A stretch of DNA of 64,000 bases from Bradyrhizobium barranii subsp. barranii (lineage in GTDB: Bacteria; Pseudomonadota; Alphaproteobacteria; Rhizobiales; Xanthobacteraceae): NCBI RefSeq assembly GCF_017565645.3, contig NZ_CP086136.1, positions 9,283,501 through 9,347,500 on the forward strand, given 5' to 3'. How positions within the stretch are numbered: the first letter of the stretch is position 1; each line of letters opens with the position of its first letter. This document shows positions 26,940 to 37,360 of this stretch, piece by piece. The position numbers and the translations under genes were made by a program. The notes under the pieces are model-generated. The model worked only from the letters and a program-made list of their open reading frames with translations. It ran no database searches and was not told the DNA's origin.

Positions 26940-27767
26940 TCATGCGGCCATCACCATAGCTTGCGTGCCGAAGTAAGCCTCGTCGGGCGTGCGCCCGTCA
27001 AGGCTCGAGTGAGGGCGTCCCTGATTGTAGAAGGCCAGATACTTGGCAATTGACGCTCGCGCCTCGGACACGCTGTCGTAGGCGCGGAGATATACTTCTT
27101 CGTATTTGACCGTGCGCCAGAGCCGCTCGACAAACACGTTGTCGCGCCAGGCGCCCTTGCCGTCCATGCTGATGGCGATCTTCGCGTCCAGCAGCACATC
27201 GGTGAACTCGAGGCTGGTGAACTGGCTGCCCTGATCCGTGTTGAAAATCTCGGGCCTGCCGTGCTTCGCCAACGCCTCCTGGACCGCTTCGACGCAGAAG
27301 GCCGCCTCCATTGTGATCGAGACGCGATGGGCCAGGACCCGTCGGCTGAACACATCGACGACCGCCGCGAGATAGACGAAGCCACGCCGCATCGGAATGT
27401 AGGTGATGTCCATTGCCCACGCATGGTCGGGCCGCTCGATCTTCAATCCGCGCAACAGGTACGGGTAGATCTTGTGACCCGGAGCCGGCTTGCTCGTGTT
27501 CGGGCGACGATAGACCGCCTCGATCCCCATGCGCTTCATCAGCGTCGCGATGTGGCGGCGACCGGCGTATACGCCCTCCCGCCGCAGCAACGATCGCAGC
27601 ATACGCGCTCCCGCGAAGGGATAATCGAGATGCAGCTCATCGAGCCGACGCATCAAGGCAAGGTCCTCGGCCGAAACTGGCCGAGGTTCATAGTAGACCG
27701 TGCTGCGAGCCAGCTTCAGGACCTTCGCCTGGCGCACGATAGAAAGATCATGATCGCGGTCGATCAT
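26940..27767 (-). CDS. IS3-family OrfB transposase (copy 2)
   Basis: 275 residues, identical in sequence to the OrfB of copy 1, with the same D-D-E residues. Intact. Confidence 0.95.
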   Translation of the reverse strand: MIDRDHDLSIVRQAKVLKLARSTVYYEPRPVSAEDLALMRRLDELHLDYPFAGARMLRSLLRREGVYAGRRHIATLMKRMGIEAVYRRPNTSKPAPGHKIYPYLLRGLKIERPDHAWAMDITYIPMRRGFVYLAAVVDVFSRRVLAHRVSITMEAAFCVEAVQEALAKHGRPEIFNTDQGSQFTSLEFTDVLLDAKIAISMDGKGAWRDNVFVERLWRTVKYEEVYLRAYDSVSEARASIAKYLAFYNQGRPHSSLDGRTPDEAYFGTQAMVMAA

Positions 27768-28069
27768 CGCTTTGCGCTCAGCAGGCCCGCCTTGGTGAGC
27801 GCGCCGGACAAAAAATCGTTTTCCAACGCCAGCTCGCCGATCTTGGCATGTAACGCCTTCAAATCGACCGGCGTCTCGGCCGATGTCTTGTCATGCCCAA
27901 ACACGCCGGCGGCGCCTTCCAGGAGCTGGTTTTTCCAGATCGTGATCTGGTTCGGATGAACATCAAACAGTTGCGCCAGCTCCGCCAGTGTCTTGTCGCC
28001 TTTGACCGCAGCCAAAGCAACCTTCGCCTTGAATGCCGGAGAATGCGTCCGGCGGCTCTTCTTCGTCAT
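27764..28069 (-). CDS. IS3-family OrfA (copy 2)
   Basis: 101 residues, identical to OrfA of copy 1, overlapping orfB by ATGA. Confidence 0.92.
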   Translation of the reverse strand: MTKKSRRTHSPAFKAKVALAAVKGDKTLAELAQLFDVHPNQITIWKNQLLEGAAGVFGHDKTSAETPVDLKALHAKIGELALENDFLSGALTKAGLLSAKR

Positions 28070-28152
28070 CTTCGCTCCTGATTCGCAGCAAGAATCCTCG
28101 CCGCTGTCAGGCAGAAAATCCACTCAAGCTACTGTCCGAATTTGCGGGGCCA

Positions 28153-30081
28153 GCTCTGACAGCACGCCGCCCTCGATCGTCCAGCCGGCTTCCAGAATCG
28201 TAGTACCCCGCACCAGCGCTTCGAGCTTCAACGCTGCTTCGCCGTCATAGCTCTGCAGATTCGCAATACCTAGCAGCGCCGCTGCCGCGTCGAACAACCG
28301 TCCCGCACTGGTCGTGGTGGTCCCGCCCGGCTGATCGAGCAAGTCCGACAGACAGCCGGCTTGCCGCTGCGCGGCAAAGCGCTGCCCGATTTCGTTACCC
28401 CGGCCGAGCCCGTGTAATACTGCGCTGGCCATGCGCCACGGCTCGCGGGCTGCACGATCTCCACCCGGTATCTGCAGGGGCGCTAAGTGCCCGATGCGCT
28501 GGGACGACGTCTCTTCGCACAACAATAATTCGCCACCCCAGTTACCGCCGTCGGAGCCAAAGCCATGGCCATCGAGCACCAGGGCAAGCGCAGGTCCCGC
28601 ATGGCCGTGCTCAGCGATTACTGCGGCAGCGTGTGCATGGTGATGCTGAACCGCGACTAGCGCGCGAGCATTTGCTTCCGCAAACCGGGTAGAAGCCATA
28701 TCGGGATGCAAATCATGGGCGACGGCGACAGGCTCCACGCCGAGGCTCGATGTGAGGTGCCGGATCGTCTTCTCGAACGCACGGATGCTTTCGGCCGTAT
28801 TTAGATCGCCAATATGCTGAGAGACGAACGCTTGGTCGTCCCGCGTGATGGTGACGGTCGACTTCAGTATCCCGCCGACGGCGAGCACGGGCGGGACAGA
28901 CCTTGCAAGCCGAATTGGCTCGGGAACATAGCCGCGAGCACGACGGATGAATTGGTCCCGGCCAGCGGCCACCGAAACCACGGAATCATCAGCGCACGCC
29001 AAGATATCGCGATCATGGGTCACGACCAGGTCGGCGACCCCCTTGAGCTGTCTCAACGCCTCCACGTTATCGATCAGCAGGGGTTCGCCGTAGAGATTTG
29101 CACTGGTGACAACGATGACCGGGCCAGCCTCTCCACGCGCCTCCGTCGAGCGAAACGCATGGAAGATGAGGTGATGCAGCGGTGCTACGGGTAGCATGAC
29201 ACCCACTCGCGCTAATCCAGGAGCTATGGCGGGCGCCAAATTATTTCGCGATGACAGGAGGACGATAGGACGTGCTGTGGATTCGAGCAGCGCAAGCTCG
29301 GCCGGGTCCATCTCCGCGACCTCGCTAACGCGCTCGATGGAATCGACCATAACTGCGCACGGCTTCTGAATGCGGTGCTTTCTCCTGCGCAAACGCTGCA
29401 CGGCGTCCTGATTACGTGCATCGCAAAGAAGTTGGTATCCGCCCACCCCCTTTACCGCCACGATCTGCCCCCCGCGATTGCCGCGGCGATGGCGCTGATC
29501 CCGTGGCTAAGCCGAGGGCCGCATGCCGGCCAAGCGATCGCTTCGGCGTGAAACCTGCGGCTTGCCGGATCAGCGTAGTCGGCCGCGCACGTGGCGCACA
29601 ACCTAAAAGCCCTCATCACAGTGTTGCGACGGTCGTACGGAAGCCGCTCAGCGATGGTGTAACGCGGGCCGCAATGGCAGCAACTTATGAAGGGATATAG
29701 GTAGTGCCGATTTTCTGGATCGAATAACTCGCTGAGGCATTGCTGGCAGACGGCGGCATCAGCGACGATCTGCGTTGACAGCTTGCCGGCCTCACTCGTA
29801 CCGATCGAAAAGTCCTTCGCCGCGAGCGCTGCAGTCTCCCCAACGCAAATATGGTCTATGCGTGCCAATGGAGGCGCCTCAAGCGGCAACGCGGCAATAA
29901 ACTCAGACGTACGGTGCCCCTCGACCTCGATGAGAACGCCCTCGGGACCATTGATGACAAATCCCGCCAATCCGTACCGCATGGCTAGTCCATAGACGTA
30001 GGGACGAAAGCCAACCCCTTGCACTGCTCCACTCACGCGCACGCGCAGTCGCTTTCGATCGCAGGTGGCTGCGGCGCTCAT
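28153..30081 (-). pseudogene. hypF: hypF, hydrogenase maturation carbamoyltransferase, frameshifted and 3'-truncated
   Basis: The N-terminal part (from 30081) has the acylphosphatase domain VRVSGAVQGVGFRPYVYGLA and zinc fingers (CQQCLSELFDPENRHYLYPF, CHCGPRYTI, CATCAADY). It runs out of frame near 29455 at a run of six G, where the YrdC-like part (VAVKGVGGYQLLCDARN, then KHRIQKPCAVM) continues in the next frame. The Kae1-like part follows with VQHHHAHAAAVIAEHG. IS copy 2 then cuts the gene at 28152, removing roughly the last 90 residues. The start overlaps the hypB stop as ATGA. HypF makes the CN ligands of NiFe hydrogenase; this copy should be inactive. Confidence 0.9.
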
Positions 30082-30977
30082 CGCCTTGCGTCCTCTAAGG
30101 CGCGCCTCTGACGGCGCGCCTGCCTGTTGATCCAGGCGTAGAGCGCGCCAAAGCCCTCGCCAGTACGAGCCGAAACGACAAGCACGTCAATCTTTGGGTT
30201 GACCCGTCTGGCATACTCGATGGTCTTTTCCAAATCGAATTCAAGCAGCGGCGCCAGATCGATCTTGTTAATCACCACGAGGGATGAAGCAGCAAACATA
30301 TCAGGACATTTGAGGGGCTTGTCTTCACCTTCCGTAATCGAGAACACCACGATCTTGCAGGCCTCGCCAAGATCGAAGGCAGCGGGACAGATCAGATTAC
30401 CGACGTTCTCGATGAAGAGAATGCCGCCTGAAAGCAGGGGCAAGCGGCGATAAGCTCCGCCGATCATTGCAGCATCGAGATGACAATTCTTGCCGGTATT
30501 GATTTGAACGGCTGGCACGCCGACAGCCTGAATACGTTCAGCGTCGTTCGAGGTCTGCTGGTCGCCTTCGATGACACCGACCGGGCGGCTGCGCTTGAGC
30601 TCGGACGCGGCACGGACCAGCAGCGTCGTTTTACCTGCACCGGGACTGGATAAAAGATTAAACACGAGAACGTCATCGGCAAGGAAGAGGGCCCGGTTGA
30701 CCGCCGCAATCCCATTATTCTTGCCCAGGATATCGCGCTCGATCTCGATGACCTGCTTTCCGCTCATGCCCCCGACCCTTGAATCAGCCGAGCCGGCGCC
30801 GCCGCTCGGAAGCGGCTGTATGCCATGTGCCTGATGGTGGGCCGGCCGGCGAAGAGGAGAATGGCCATCGCAAGAGTCCCGCACATGGTCATTGTATCGC
30901 TCGTGGCTCTTCGCATCATTTGTCCTCGAGTGTTTGGTCGTCGGTGTACCTTCCGTGCAGCCGCAAACGGTACACAT
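30078..30977 (-). CDS. hypB: HypB, nickel-binding GTPase for hydrogenase maturation
   Basis: The 299-residue protein starts [10 protein letters not shown], the N-terminal nickel-site motif, has a short His-containing region (about residues 30-55, only a few His compared with other rhizobial HypB), then the G domain: [40 protein letters not shown] and NKIDLAPLL. The ATG overlaps the hypA stop by one base. The frame appears intact. Confidence 0.93.
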   Translation of the reverse strand: MCTVCGCTEGTPTTKHSRTNDAKSHERYNDHVRDSCDGHSPLRRPAHHQAHGIQPLPSGGAGSADSRVGGMSGKQVIEIERDILGKNNGIAAVNRALFLADDVLVFNLLSSPGAGKTTLLVRAASELKRSRPVGVIEGDQQTSNDAERIQAVGVPAVQINTGKNCHLDAAMIGGAYRRLPLLSGGILFIENVGNLICPAAFDLGEACKIVVFSITEGEDKPLKCPDMFAASSLVVINKIDLAPLLEFDLEKTIEYARRVNPKIDVLVVSARTGEGFGALYAWINRQARRQRRALEDARR

Positions 30978-31318
30978 CAATCGATCTCCAGCGCTTTCAC
31001 GCGCATCTGTTCGCCCGCGGTTACCTGCAACTGATAACTGCCGCAGCAAGGACAGCAATCACCCCGGCGTGCAATTTCAACGCTCTTCGAACAGCTCATG
31101 CACCAGGCAACGCCCGGTAGTTCAACGATATTAAGCGCGGCGCCTTCGGCAACGGTCCGCATTGCAGCGACAGCAAAGCAGAACCTGATCGCTTCAGGCG
31201 CGGCATGACTCAGCGTTCCCAATTCCAAACAGACGCTCCGCACCCGCGAAGAGGATCGCTCCCGTACCTTCTCCTCGACGATCTGAATGATCCCCATGCA
31301 AATGGCCATTTCATGCAT
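30977..31318 (-). CDS. hypA: HypA, nickel insertion protein
   Basis: 113 residues. The nickel-binding start MHEMAIC is present, followed by [21 protein letters not shown], and two zinc-site pairs (CMSC and CPCC). HypA hands nickel to the hydrogenase large subunit together with HypB. Start at 31318; it overlaps the end of the hupK remnant by 8 bases. Confidence 0.92.
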   Translation of the reverse strand: MHEMAICMGIIQIVEEKVRERSSSRVRSVCLELGTLSHAAPEAIRFCFAVAAMRTVAEGAALNIVELPGVAWCMSCSKSVEIARRGDCCPCCGSYQLQVTAGEQMRVKALEID

Positions 31319-32409
31319 CGTGAAATTCACGAAAATTGAGAGTGAACCCGACGCACGGATCCAGCGACGCAATCACCGCGTGGACTGCATCACAGCGCCG
31401 CGGAGCTGTCAGCACGGCGCCCTGCAGGTTCCGTACAAGCGGTCCGCGCTTATGGAAATTCCACTCCGTCGGCGCCAGGAATTCGAAGCGAGATATCCGG
31501 CCGTGAGCGTCAAGCTCAACAGCGTGGTAGAGACGTCCCCTGGCGCATTCGACCGCGGCCGCTGCACGACCGGGCCCAAGCTTATATCTTTCGATAATCC
31601 CATGCTCTGCGGTATCCGGCTGAGCGCCGGCCTCAAGCCAGGCACATAGCCCGGACGATTTCAACTATTCTGGCCATCAGCCGCTCGGCCGCACCGAAGG
31701 GTCTCAGCAAGAACCGATCCCGGGTCATTTGGCGCGCCCAAGGACCCGTCTCGGGCACATGTCCTTCCAGATCCGGACAATCGCAAAACGTCGAATCATC
31801 CCCGAGCAATCGCTTCGCGATGTTGAAGTCGTCAGCAGCGGACAGGAACGAGTATGCTGCCGGAGCCGACTTCAAGCCGGCCTCATGAAGCGCCGCGACG
31901 CGAAGCGACAGTGGGCTGCCGGACCTGAGCGCGCGTCCCTCATTCGGTACGCCCAGCGCGGCCAGCGCCGCCGCGATCCGCGCTGTTGCTTCCCGTTGAG
32001 GGGGGGGCACGAGGCTCGCTGGGCGGAGCGAACAAGCGCTGACAATTCCGACATCAGGGAGCGGATTGCTGCCGCACTGGCGACCTCTAGCGTGAGATGT
32101 CCGGCAAATAGGCCCCGTGCCAAATCCATGATGCGCTCGGTAACGATCAGCGCAATACGATGCTGTTTTTTTTGCGAGGGTGATCACTTCGTCGCGCGCC
32201 GTTTCGATCGCGGTCAACAGTGCGGTTTGCTGCGCAGCGGCACATAACGCGAAGAGCCGCGGCACTGCGTTGAGCAGTGACGAGGCCTGCTTTCCGGCGA
32301 ATATCCGACCCAGCGGCGGCCGGACTCGCGGCTGGATCTCGACCGAGGCGACTACGTCGGCAGCTAGCAATACGCGGACATGGATTTTGTTGCTTGCAGT
32401 GAGGTTCAT
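31311..32409 (-). pseudogene. hupK: hupK, with three frameshifts
   Basis: HupK is a scaffold-like homologue of the hydrogenase large subunit. The N-terminal 80 residues are in frame from the ATG at 32409. At a run of eight A (about 32165) the family reading moves to another frame (IVTERIMDLARGLFAGHLTLEVA), and at a run of eight G on the plus strand (about 32000) it returns, so one ORF stays open over a wrong-frame segment. A third shift near 31640 puts the C-terminal part (CARGRLYHAVELDAHGRISR, then APTEWNFH) in a different frame that ends at 31311. Unlikely to give a working protein. Confidence 0.8.
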
Positions 32410-32500
32410 GCGCAATGCTGCCCCCTCCCCCCGCGCAAGCTATGATCCATCCGAAGGCGCCGTCTGTGGGATCGCAACTGATGTCGAGTGCCCGAGCGCA

Positions 32501-33749
32501 TCATGTGAAGTACGCCTCGAGAATTTCCTGCACGCGTCCGGCAGAGTCCTGGAAATCCTCGTCGGCAGCCAACGCAACAATCGGCACGCCCCCGACCTCC
32601 ACCGTATCAAGGATGATGTTGTCCGTAGAATTGAAGAACTGCACGGACCAAACATTCCTAGTCCCGGTCGCCTGCACTCTGCAGGCACCGTAGCCCCGCA
32701 ACATGAGTTGGACGGGTCCGTTGCCCAAGCTTTGCTGCAGGAATGTCAAGTCGACAACGCTCATTGGCAGTAACGTCAGATTGATGACATGCGCATTCAT
32801 GCAAAATTGCCAGACGCTGGCCCGCTCGCGTATTTCGGCCAGCACCGGTTGAACGTTCATCGCGCCATCCGGCGGCGTGTCAATCAGAAGTTCGGTTGAT
32901 GTCAGGTCAGTTGCGGCACGCCGGACAATCTGCGGAATCGCTCCAACCTCGACATATTCGTGCGCCGGTTCGGTTCCGATGCGCACGCGCCAGATTCCGG
33001 CATGCACGGACTCCCGGATTTGTGCCAAACTGCCGTCCGGCAACGCAACCACCCGGTCACCTCGCCTTCCCCGAGCAATTCGTCAATCAGCTTGCGCTCG
33101 GCATCGCTGAAATTTGCGAGTCCGTACAATTGTGTCGGATCACCGCTTCTCTGACCCCCAACAGCAGCAGCGACATTTGACATTAGCAGGGCAGCGTTCG
33201 GATACTTCCTTGCACGTTCGTCGCAAACCCGCCAAACGCGATTGACAAGCGCACTTGTCGCGCCGCGATAGAATACATCGAGAGTTCCAGAACCTGTGGT
33301 AAAGCCGCTCGCCGCGCAGCCGGCGCCGCCAGATACAACGGGGATCGCTGCTTTCACGATGCGATGTTCCATTGTCTGTGTCGAGGGGTATTGCACTTGC
33401 CGGCGCCGGTGCTGCCGGCGAGTGCCCAAAGGATCGGTGAGGAGATGCGGTTGATCGTGAGCAAACGATCCGGTCTCTTGCCGATCAGGCAGAGTATATT
33501 GTTCCTCGGGGATAGGCGCGGCGTCGACAGTCTACGCTGGCCGGGCCGGCCGGTCAGTGTGCCACCAGGGCCGCGCGAGGGTGCTTCACTGATCCGCAGA
33601 ATATGTAGGGGATCAGCCGCCGGCAGCGGCATCAAGGTCGCCTTCCTGGGAACGTGCGCGACCAGGCGCGCATCGGCGCTAACGCCCTCCACGTCGTCGG
33701 ACGGAGCGGGCCGTGTCAGAGCATGCTGAGCCGGCTGCAACTTCATCAC
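32501..33749 (-). pseudogene. hupH: hupH (HyaF family), frameshifted, with a degenerate 5' part
   Basis: The C-terminal 180 residues are clear Hup[73 protein letters not shown]. The part before it ([21 protein letters not shown]) lies in another frame, with the break near 33060 where one base is missing. Upstream of about 33360, pieces such as RKATLMPLPAADPLHILRI are in yet another frame. hupG and hupI, expected around here, are not recognisable. The gap 33750-33932 holds nothing I can identify. Confidence 0.75.
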
Positions 33750-33932
33750 ACTCCTCTCTGATCATGATCGGTTCTGCCAGCATGGCGGTTAGCAAGGCGC
33801 ATGCCAATCATCTCTAGGTGCGCGAGTCGCGTTCGACCCAACGGCGTAGCGCCTGACGTTGTCCAAGCCGATGGTCCTGCGACTGGAATCCGGTCTATGA
33901 AGAACCCCAGCCGGTGCAAGGGAGCGGAAGCG

Positions 33933-34223
33933 CTAGCGTAGGTGCTCCGGCAATTGCGGCTCGTGACCGATCAAGTCCGCAAAGAAGCGATCGCAGCTCT
34001 GACCGTTGAGGCTGGCCTCAAGCCCGTCAAGTGCTTTGCAGATCAGCCTTGCTTCGTTTTCGTCCAGGAGCCGCACTGCGCTGTCGATATGAACGAGCAC
34101 CTTGGCGCCGGCCCGTACATCAGCGAGCAGCACGACGGAGATGCGCCGCTGCTCATTGCCATACTCGCATAACGCGGTGACACCGTCGGTCTCGACAATC
34201 GTCATTGGCAAGCCAAGGCACAT
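33933..34223 (-). CDS. hupF: HupF, HypC-family hydrogenase chaperone
   Basis: The 96-residue protein starts MCLGLPMTIVETDG with the essential Cys2 of the HypC/HupF family and has DVRAGAKVLVHIDSAVRLLDENEA in the middle. HupF protects the large subunit during assembly at oxygen. The start is 2 bases beyond the hupD remnant. The gene itself is open. Confidence 0.93.
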   Translation of the reverse strand: MCLGLPMTIVETDGVTALCEYGNEQRRISVVLLADVRAGAKVLVHIDSAVRLLDENEARLICKALDGLEASLNGQSCDRFFADLIGHEPQLPEHLR

Positions 34224-34225
34224 GA

Positions 34226-34824
34226 TCAGCCGCAGGCCGCTAGATCGGCTCTGCCTTTCATTTCATAATTCGCATGGTCAATATTGTTCGCCAACAGCCG
34301 TTCTGATGCAGGCAGCGGCGCACTCCGCGGTTTTGCCGGCGAGTCCCACTGCTCTAGGAGCTTACAGGCCAGTCTAATCGCGGGGGCAATCTGAAAGCGC
34401 ACCGGCGCGGTCAGCGGACCGCCCCAATTCTCCAGATCCATCGGCTGGCAGCCGATAAGAGCGAGCTCTCGCGGGCGGCGGCCAAGCAAATCGGCCGCGC
34501 TCAAGACCTCCTGGAAGCCCATCTGATGCAGGCTCACCTTCTTGGCCCCCGTGAATTTTGGCACTTCGTCATCTCGTACAAGCTCCAACTGCCCGGGCAG
34601 CAATCCATAGTCGATGGCGTCGAACACGATCAGGCAGTCGGCCCCCTCAAGAAAACTAACGAGGTAGAGCCCCTGGGTGCCGCCATCGAGAACGGTGACG
34701 TATCATCGACCGCGTAGCTACGATGAAACTCCTCGACCGCACGCACACCGAATCCCTCATCGGCCCACAGAATATTGCCAATGCCGAGCACCAAAATCCG
34801 CTTTTTCTCTGTTCAATTGAGCAT
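34226..34824 (-). pseudogene. hupD: hupD, hydrogenase maturation protease, stop plus frameshift
   Basis: HupD trims the large-subunit C-terminus. From the ATG at 34824, a TGA stands at codon 4 (34815-34813), then the family reading continues in the same frame as KKRILVLGIGNILWADEGFGVRAV (in part). Near 34700 one base is missing and the rest (TVLDGGTQGLYLVSFLEGAD, FDAIDYGLLPGQLEL, then HQMGFQEVL) is in the next frame, open to 34226. Nickel-site Glu16-like (ADEG), Asp and His residues are present but on separate frames. Confidence 0.82.
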
Positions 34825-34858
34825 CCGCTTCCCAGTCAATCGCCAAACCAATGCTCAC

Positions 34859-35551
34859 CTACTTGATAGAAGGGAAGCTGCGGCGCGACACGACGTCGTC
34901 CCAGAGCACCGCGTAGATGTGGACCAGCGCGAACATCACGATCACCCACAGGCCGAGATGATGCCAGGTGTGAAAGTCCTGGCTGTTCGGCCAGAGTGAA
35001 AACACCCAGCCGAACACCTTGTACTGCCAGCTGTCAGTACCGGCACCTTGCCCGTAAAGTGCAAAGCCGGTGACGACCATGAACGTGATCGTCTGCGTAA
35101 ACATGAAGAACATTGCTAGCTGAGCAAGGCGGTTGTGCCCGAGGCCCCTTTCAGGCTCAACCGCAAGGAACGAATACCGGCGAATCTCGTGGTGCAACTC
35201 CCGCCAAAAGCACCGGCGCCAAAGCGGCACGCAAAAGATCTGCATGGCGTGCGCGTTTCCCATCAAGGCCCAGTAGATACGCAGAAGAAAGCCGGCGCTG
35301 AGTACATATCCCGCCGAGAAATGAGCAAAGCGGATATAGCCGAATAGAAAACCGCCGCTTGCCATTCCCCATATCGCCGGTGTCCCGGTTCCAATAAGAT
35401 AGCCCGTTAAACTCAGTACCAGAATCGCGGCTGCATTAGCCCAATGCCAGAGTCGCACCAGCGCATAAATGTGGGCGGTGCCCCCACGGATGCTGCGACC
35501 AGCCAGTGCCGCATCGGCGGCGGCAAGAAACTTCTGAGCCCTGTTCCGCAT
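34859..35551 (-). CDS. hupC: HupC, b-type cytochrome of uptake hydrogenase
   Basis: The 230-residue membrane protein has four hydrophobic segments (VRLWHWANAAAILVLSLTGYL; FAHFSAGYVLSAGFLLRIY; AQLAMFFMFTQTITFMVVTGF; TWHHLGLWVIVMFALVHIYAVLW, each in part) with heme-ligand His residues. It takes electrons from HupSL to the quinone pool. The start at 35551 lies 4 bases beyond the hupL stop. Frame intact. Confidence 0.92.
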   Translation of the reverse strand: MRNRAQKFLAAADAALAGRSIRGGTAHIYALVRLWHWANAAAILVLSLTGYLIGTGTPAIWGMASGGFLFGYIRFAHFSAGYVLSAGFLLRIYWALMGNAHAMQIFCVPLWRRCFWRELHHEIRRYSFLAVEPERGLGHNRLAQLAMFFMFTQTITFMVVTGFALYGQGAGTDSWQYKVFGWVFSLWPNSQDFHTWHHLGLWVIVMFALVHIYAVLWDDVVSRRSFPSIK

Positions 35552-35555
35552 GGGC

Positions 35556-37347
35556 CTAACGAACTCTAATTGAGGCCATTTCTTGACCCTCATGACTCAT
35601 CACGTGCGTCGAGCAAGCCAAGCACGGATCAAAGGAGTGGATGGTGCGCAAAATCTCCAACGGGCGCTGCGGATCGGCCATCGGAGTGCCGATCAGCGAA
35701 GCTTCAAAAGCGCCAATATTGCCGCTTGAATCACGAGGAGATCCGTTCCATGTCGTCGGCACGACACATTGATAGTTGTCAATCTTAGCGTCCTTGATCG
35801 TAATCCAGTGCCCGAGCGCACCGCGAGGCGCCTCAGTGAACCCGTAGCCTTTGGCTTCCTTGCGCCAGGTTTCCGGCCTCCACCTGCTGATATCGGCAGT
35901 TGCCGTGTTGCCCGCCTTGATGTTGATTACCAGCTTATCCTGGAAATGGCGCATCTGATGCGCCGCCCATTGGCATTCGAGCGCCCGCGCCGCAGTACGG
36001 CCAAGGGTCGAGAACAGCGCAGTCACGGGAAGATTGAGCCCCTTGAGCAGTCTCTCGGCGGGCTCCTTGAACTCGGCTTTGCCTTGCGCATAACCGATAA
36101 TGTATCGGGCCAACGGCCCAACCTCCACGGCGCGGCCGCGCCATCGCGGCGCTTTGATCCAGGAATATTTGCCGCCTTCGTCGAGTTCTTTAATATCTGT
36201 CTTGCTGCCTTTGAGTTTTGGCCCAAGTTCAAAACTCGGCTCGGTGATACCATCCCAGGGATGCAGTCCGCAGCAATGGCCGGGGTATTTATACCATGAA
36301 TGCGCGACGAATTCCTGGATCTGTTCGGGATCACCATGATCGATCGGCAATATCTCCTTGAGATTGCCATCAAGAATGACCCCGCGCGGCAGCTTGAAAC
36401 TCTCGCCGGAACAGTCATTGGCCTTTTCGGGGATATCGCCATAGGACATCACGCTTTTGCTCGAAAGACCGCCGCCGTGGAGCCAGTCCTTATAGTACGA
36501 AAAGATCGCGGCAATGTCGGGCAGATAGACCTGCTCGACAAACTCGATCGAACGGTCGATGATGGAGGATATAATGTTCAGTCGCTCCATGCCGATTGCG
36601 CCCACCGCTCCGATTCCGTCGATGTTGATCGCGCACGGCACGCCGCCCACCAGCCAATTTGGATGCGGGTTCTTGCCGCCATAAATCGCTTGGGTTTTGA
36701 CGATCTCCTTCTGGAAGTCGAGTGCTTCAAGATAATGAGCTACCGCTATCAGGTTCGCTTCCGGTGGCAGTTTGTAGGCCGGATGCCCCCAATAGCCATT
36801 CTTGAACGGACCGAGTTGCCCTGATCCGAAGAATTTGCCGAGCCGGATCTGTAGATCCTTGAAATAGCCAGGGGATGACAGCGGCCAGGGCGAGATAGAT
36901 TGCGCCAGTGTAGAGGTCGACTTGGGATCGGCCTTGAGGGCGGAGACCACGTCGACCCAATCCAACGAATGGAGGTGATAGAAATGTACGAGGTGATCAT
37001 GCACGAGCAGGCACAGCTGCATGATGTTGCGGATCGCAATTTGCATTCTCCGGAATCGTAATTCCTAGTGCATTTTCAACCGCGCGCACGGAGGTGAGCG
37101 CATGGGTACCGGTGCAGACCCCGCAAATCCGCTCGGTGAACGCCCATGCGTCGCGCGGATCGCGCCCACGCAGGATGACTTCGATGCCACGCCAAATCGT
37201 CCCGCTTGAGACTGCATTGCGGATCACATTGTCGGAATCGAGATTAGCTTCGATGCGCAGGTGGCCTTCGATGCGAGTCAGCGGATCGATAACGATTCGC
37301 TTGCCGGAACGATCGAGATTGAACCCATTCGGCGTCTGGACGGCCAC
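35556..37347 (-). pseudogene. hupL: hupL, [NiFe] uptake hydrogenase large subunit, one frameshift
   Basis: The first 105 residues read from a GTG at 37347 (ribosome binding site GGAGG) and include the first nickel ligand pair [19 protein letters not shown]. At about 37036-37040 one base is inserted: the reading IPENAN leaves the frame and [20 protein letters not shown] continues in the next. That second frame is open to 35556 and ends with the second nickel pair [15 protein letters not shown]. If the base is real, no full subunit is made; if it is a sequencing error, hupL is 597 aa and normal. Confidence 0.9.
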
Positions 37348-37360
37348 CGTCGTTACCTCC

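Larger units (their letters stand above)
26795..28156 (-). mobile_element. IS3-family insertion sequence, copy 2 (inverted)
   Basis: Same element as copy 1 in opposite orientation; core 26799-28152, again 1354 bp, same terminal repeats. Its outer end lies inside hypF and has removed the hypF 3' end. No clear target duplication. Confidence 0.92.
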
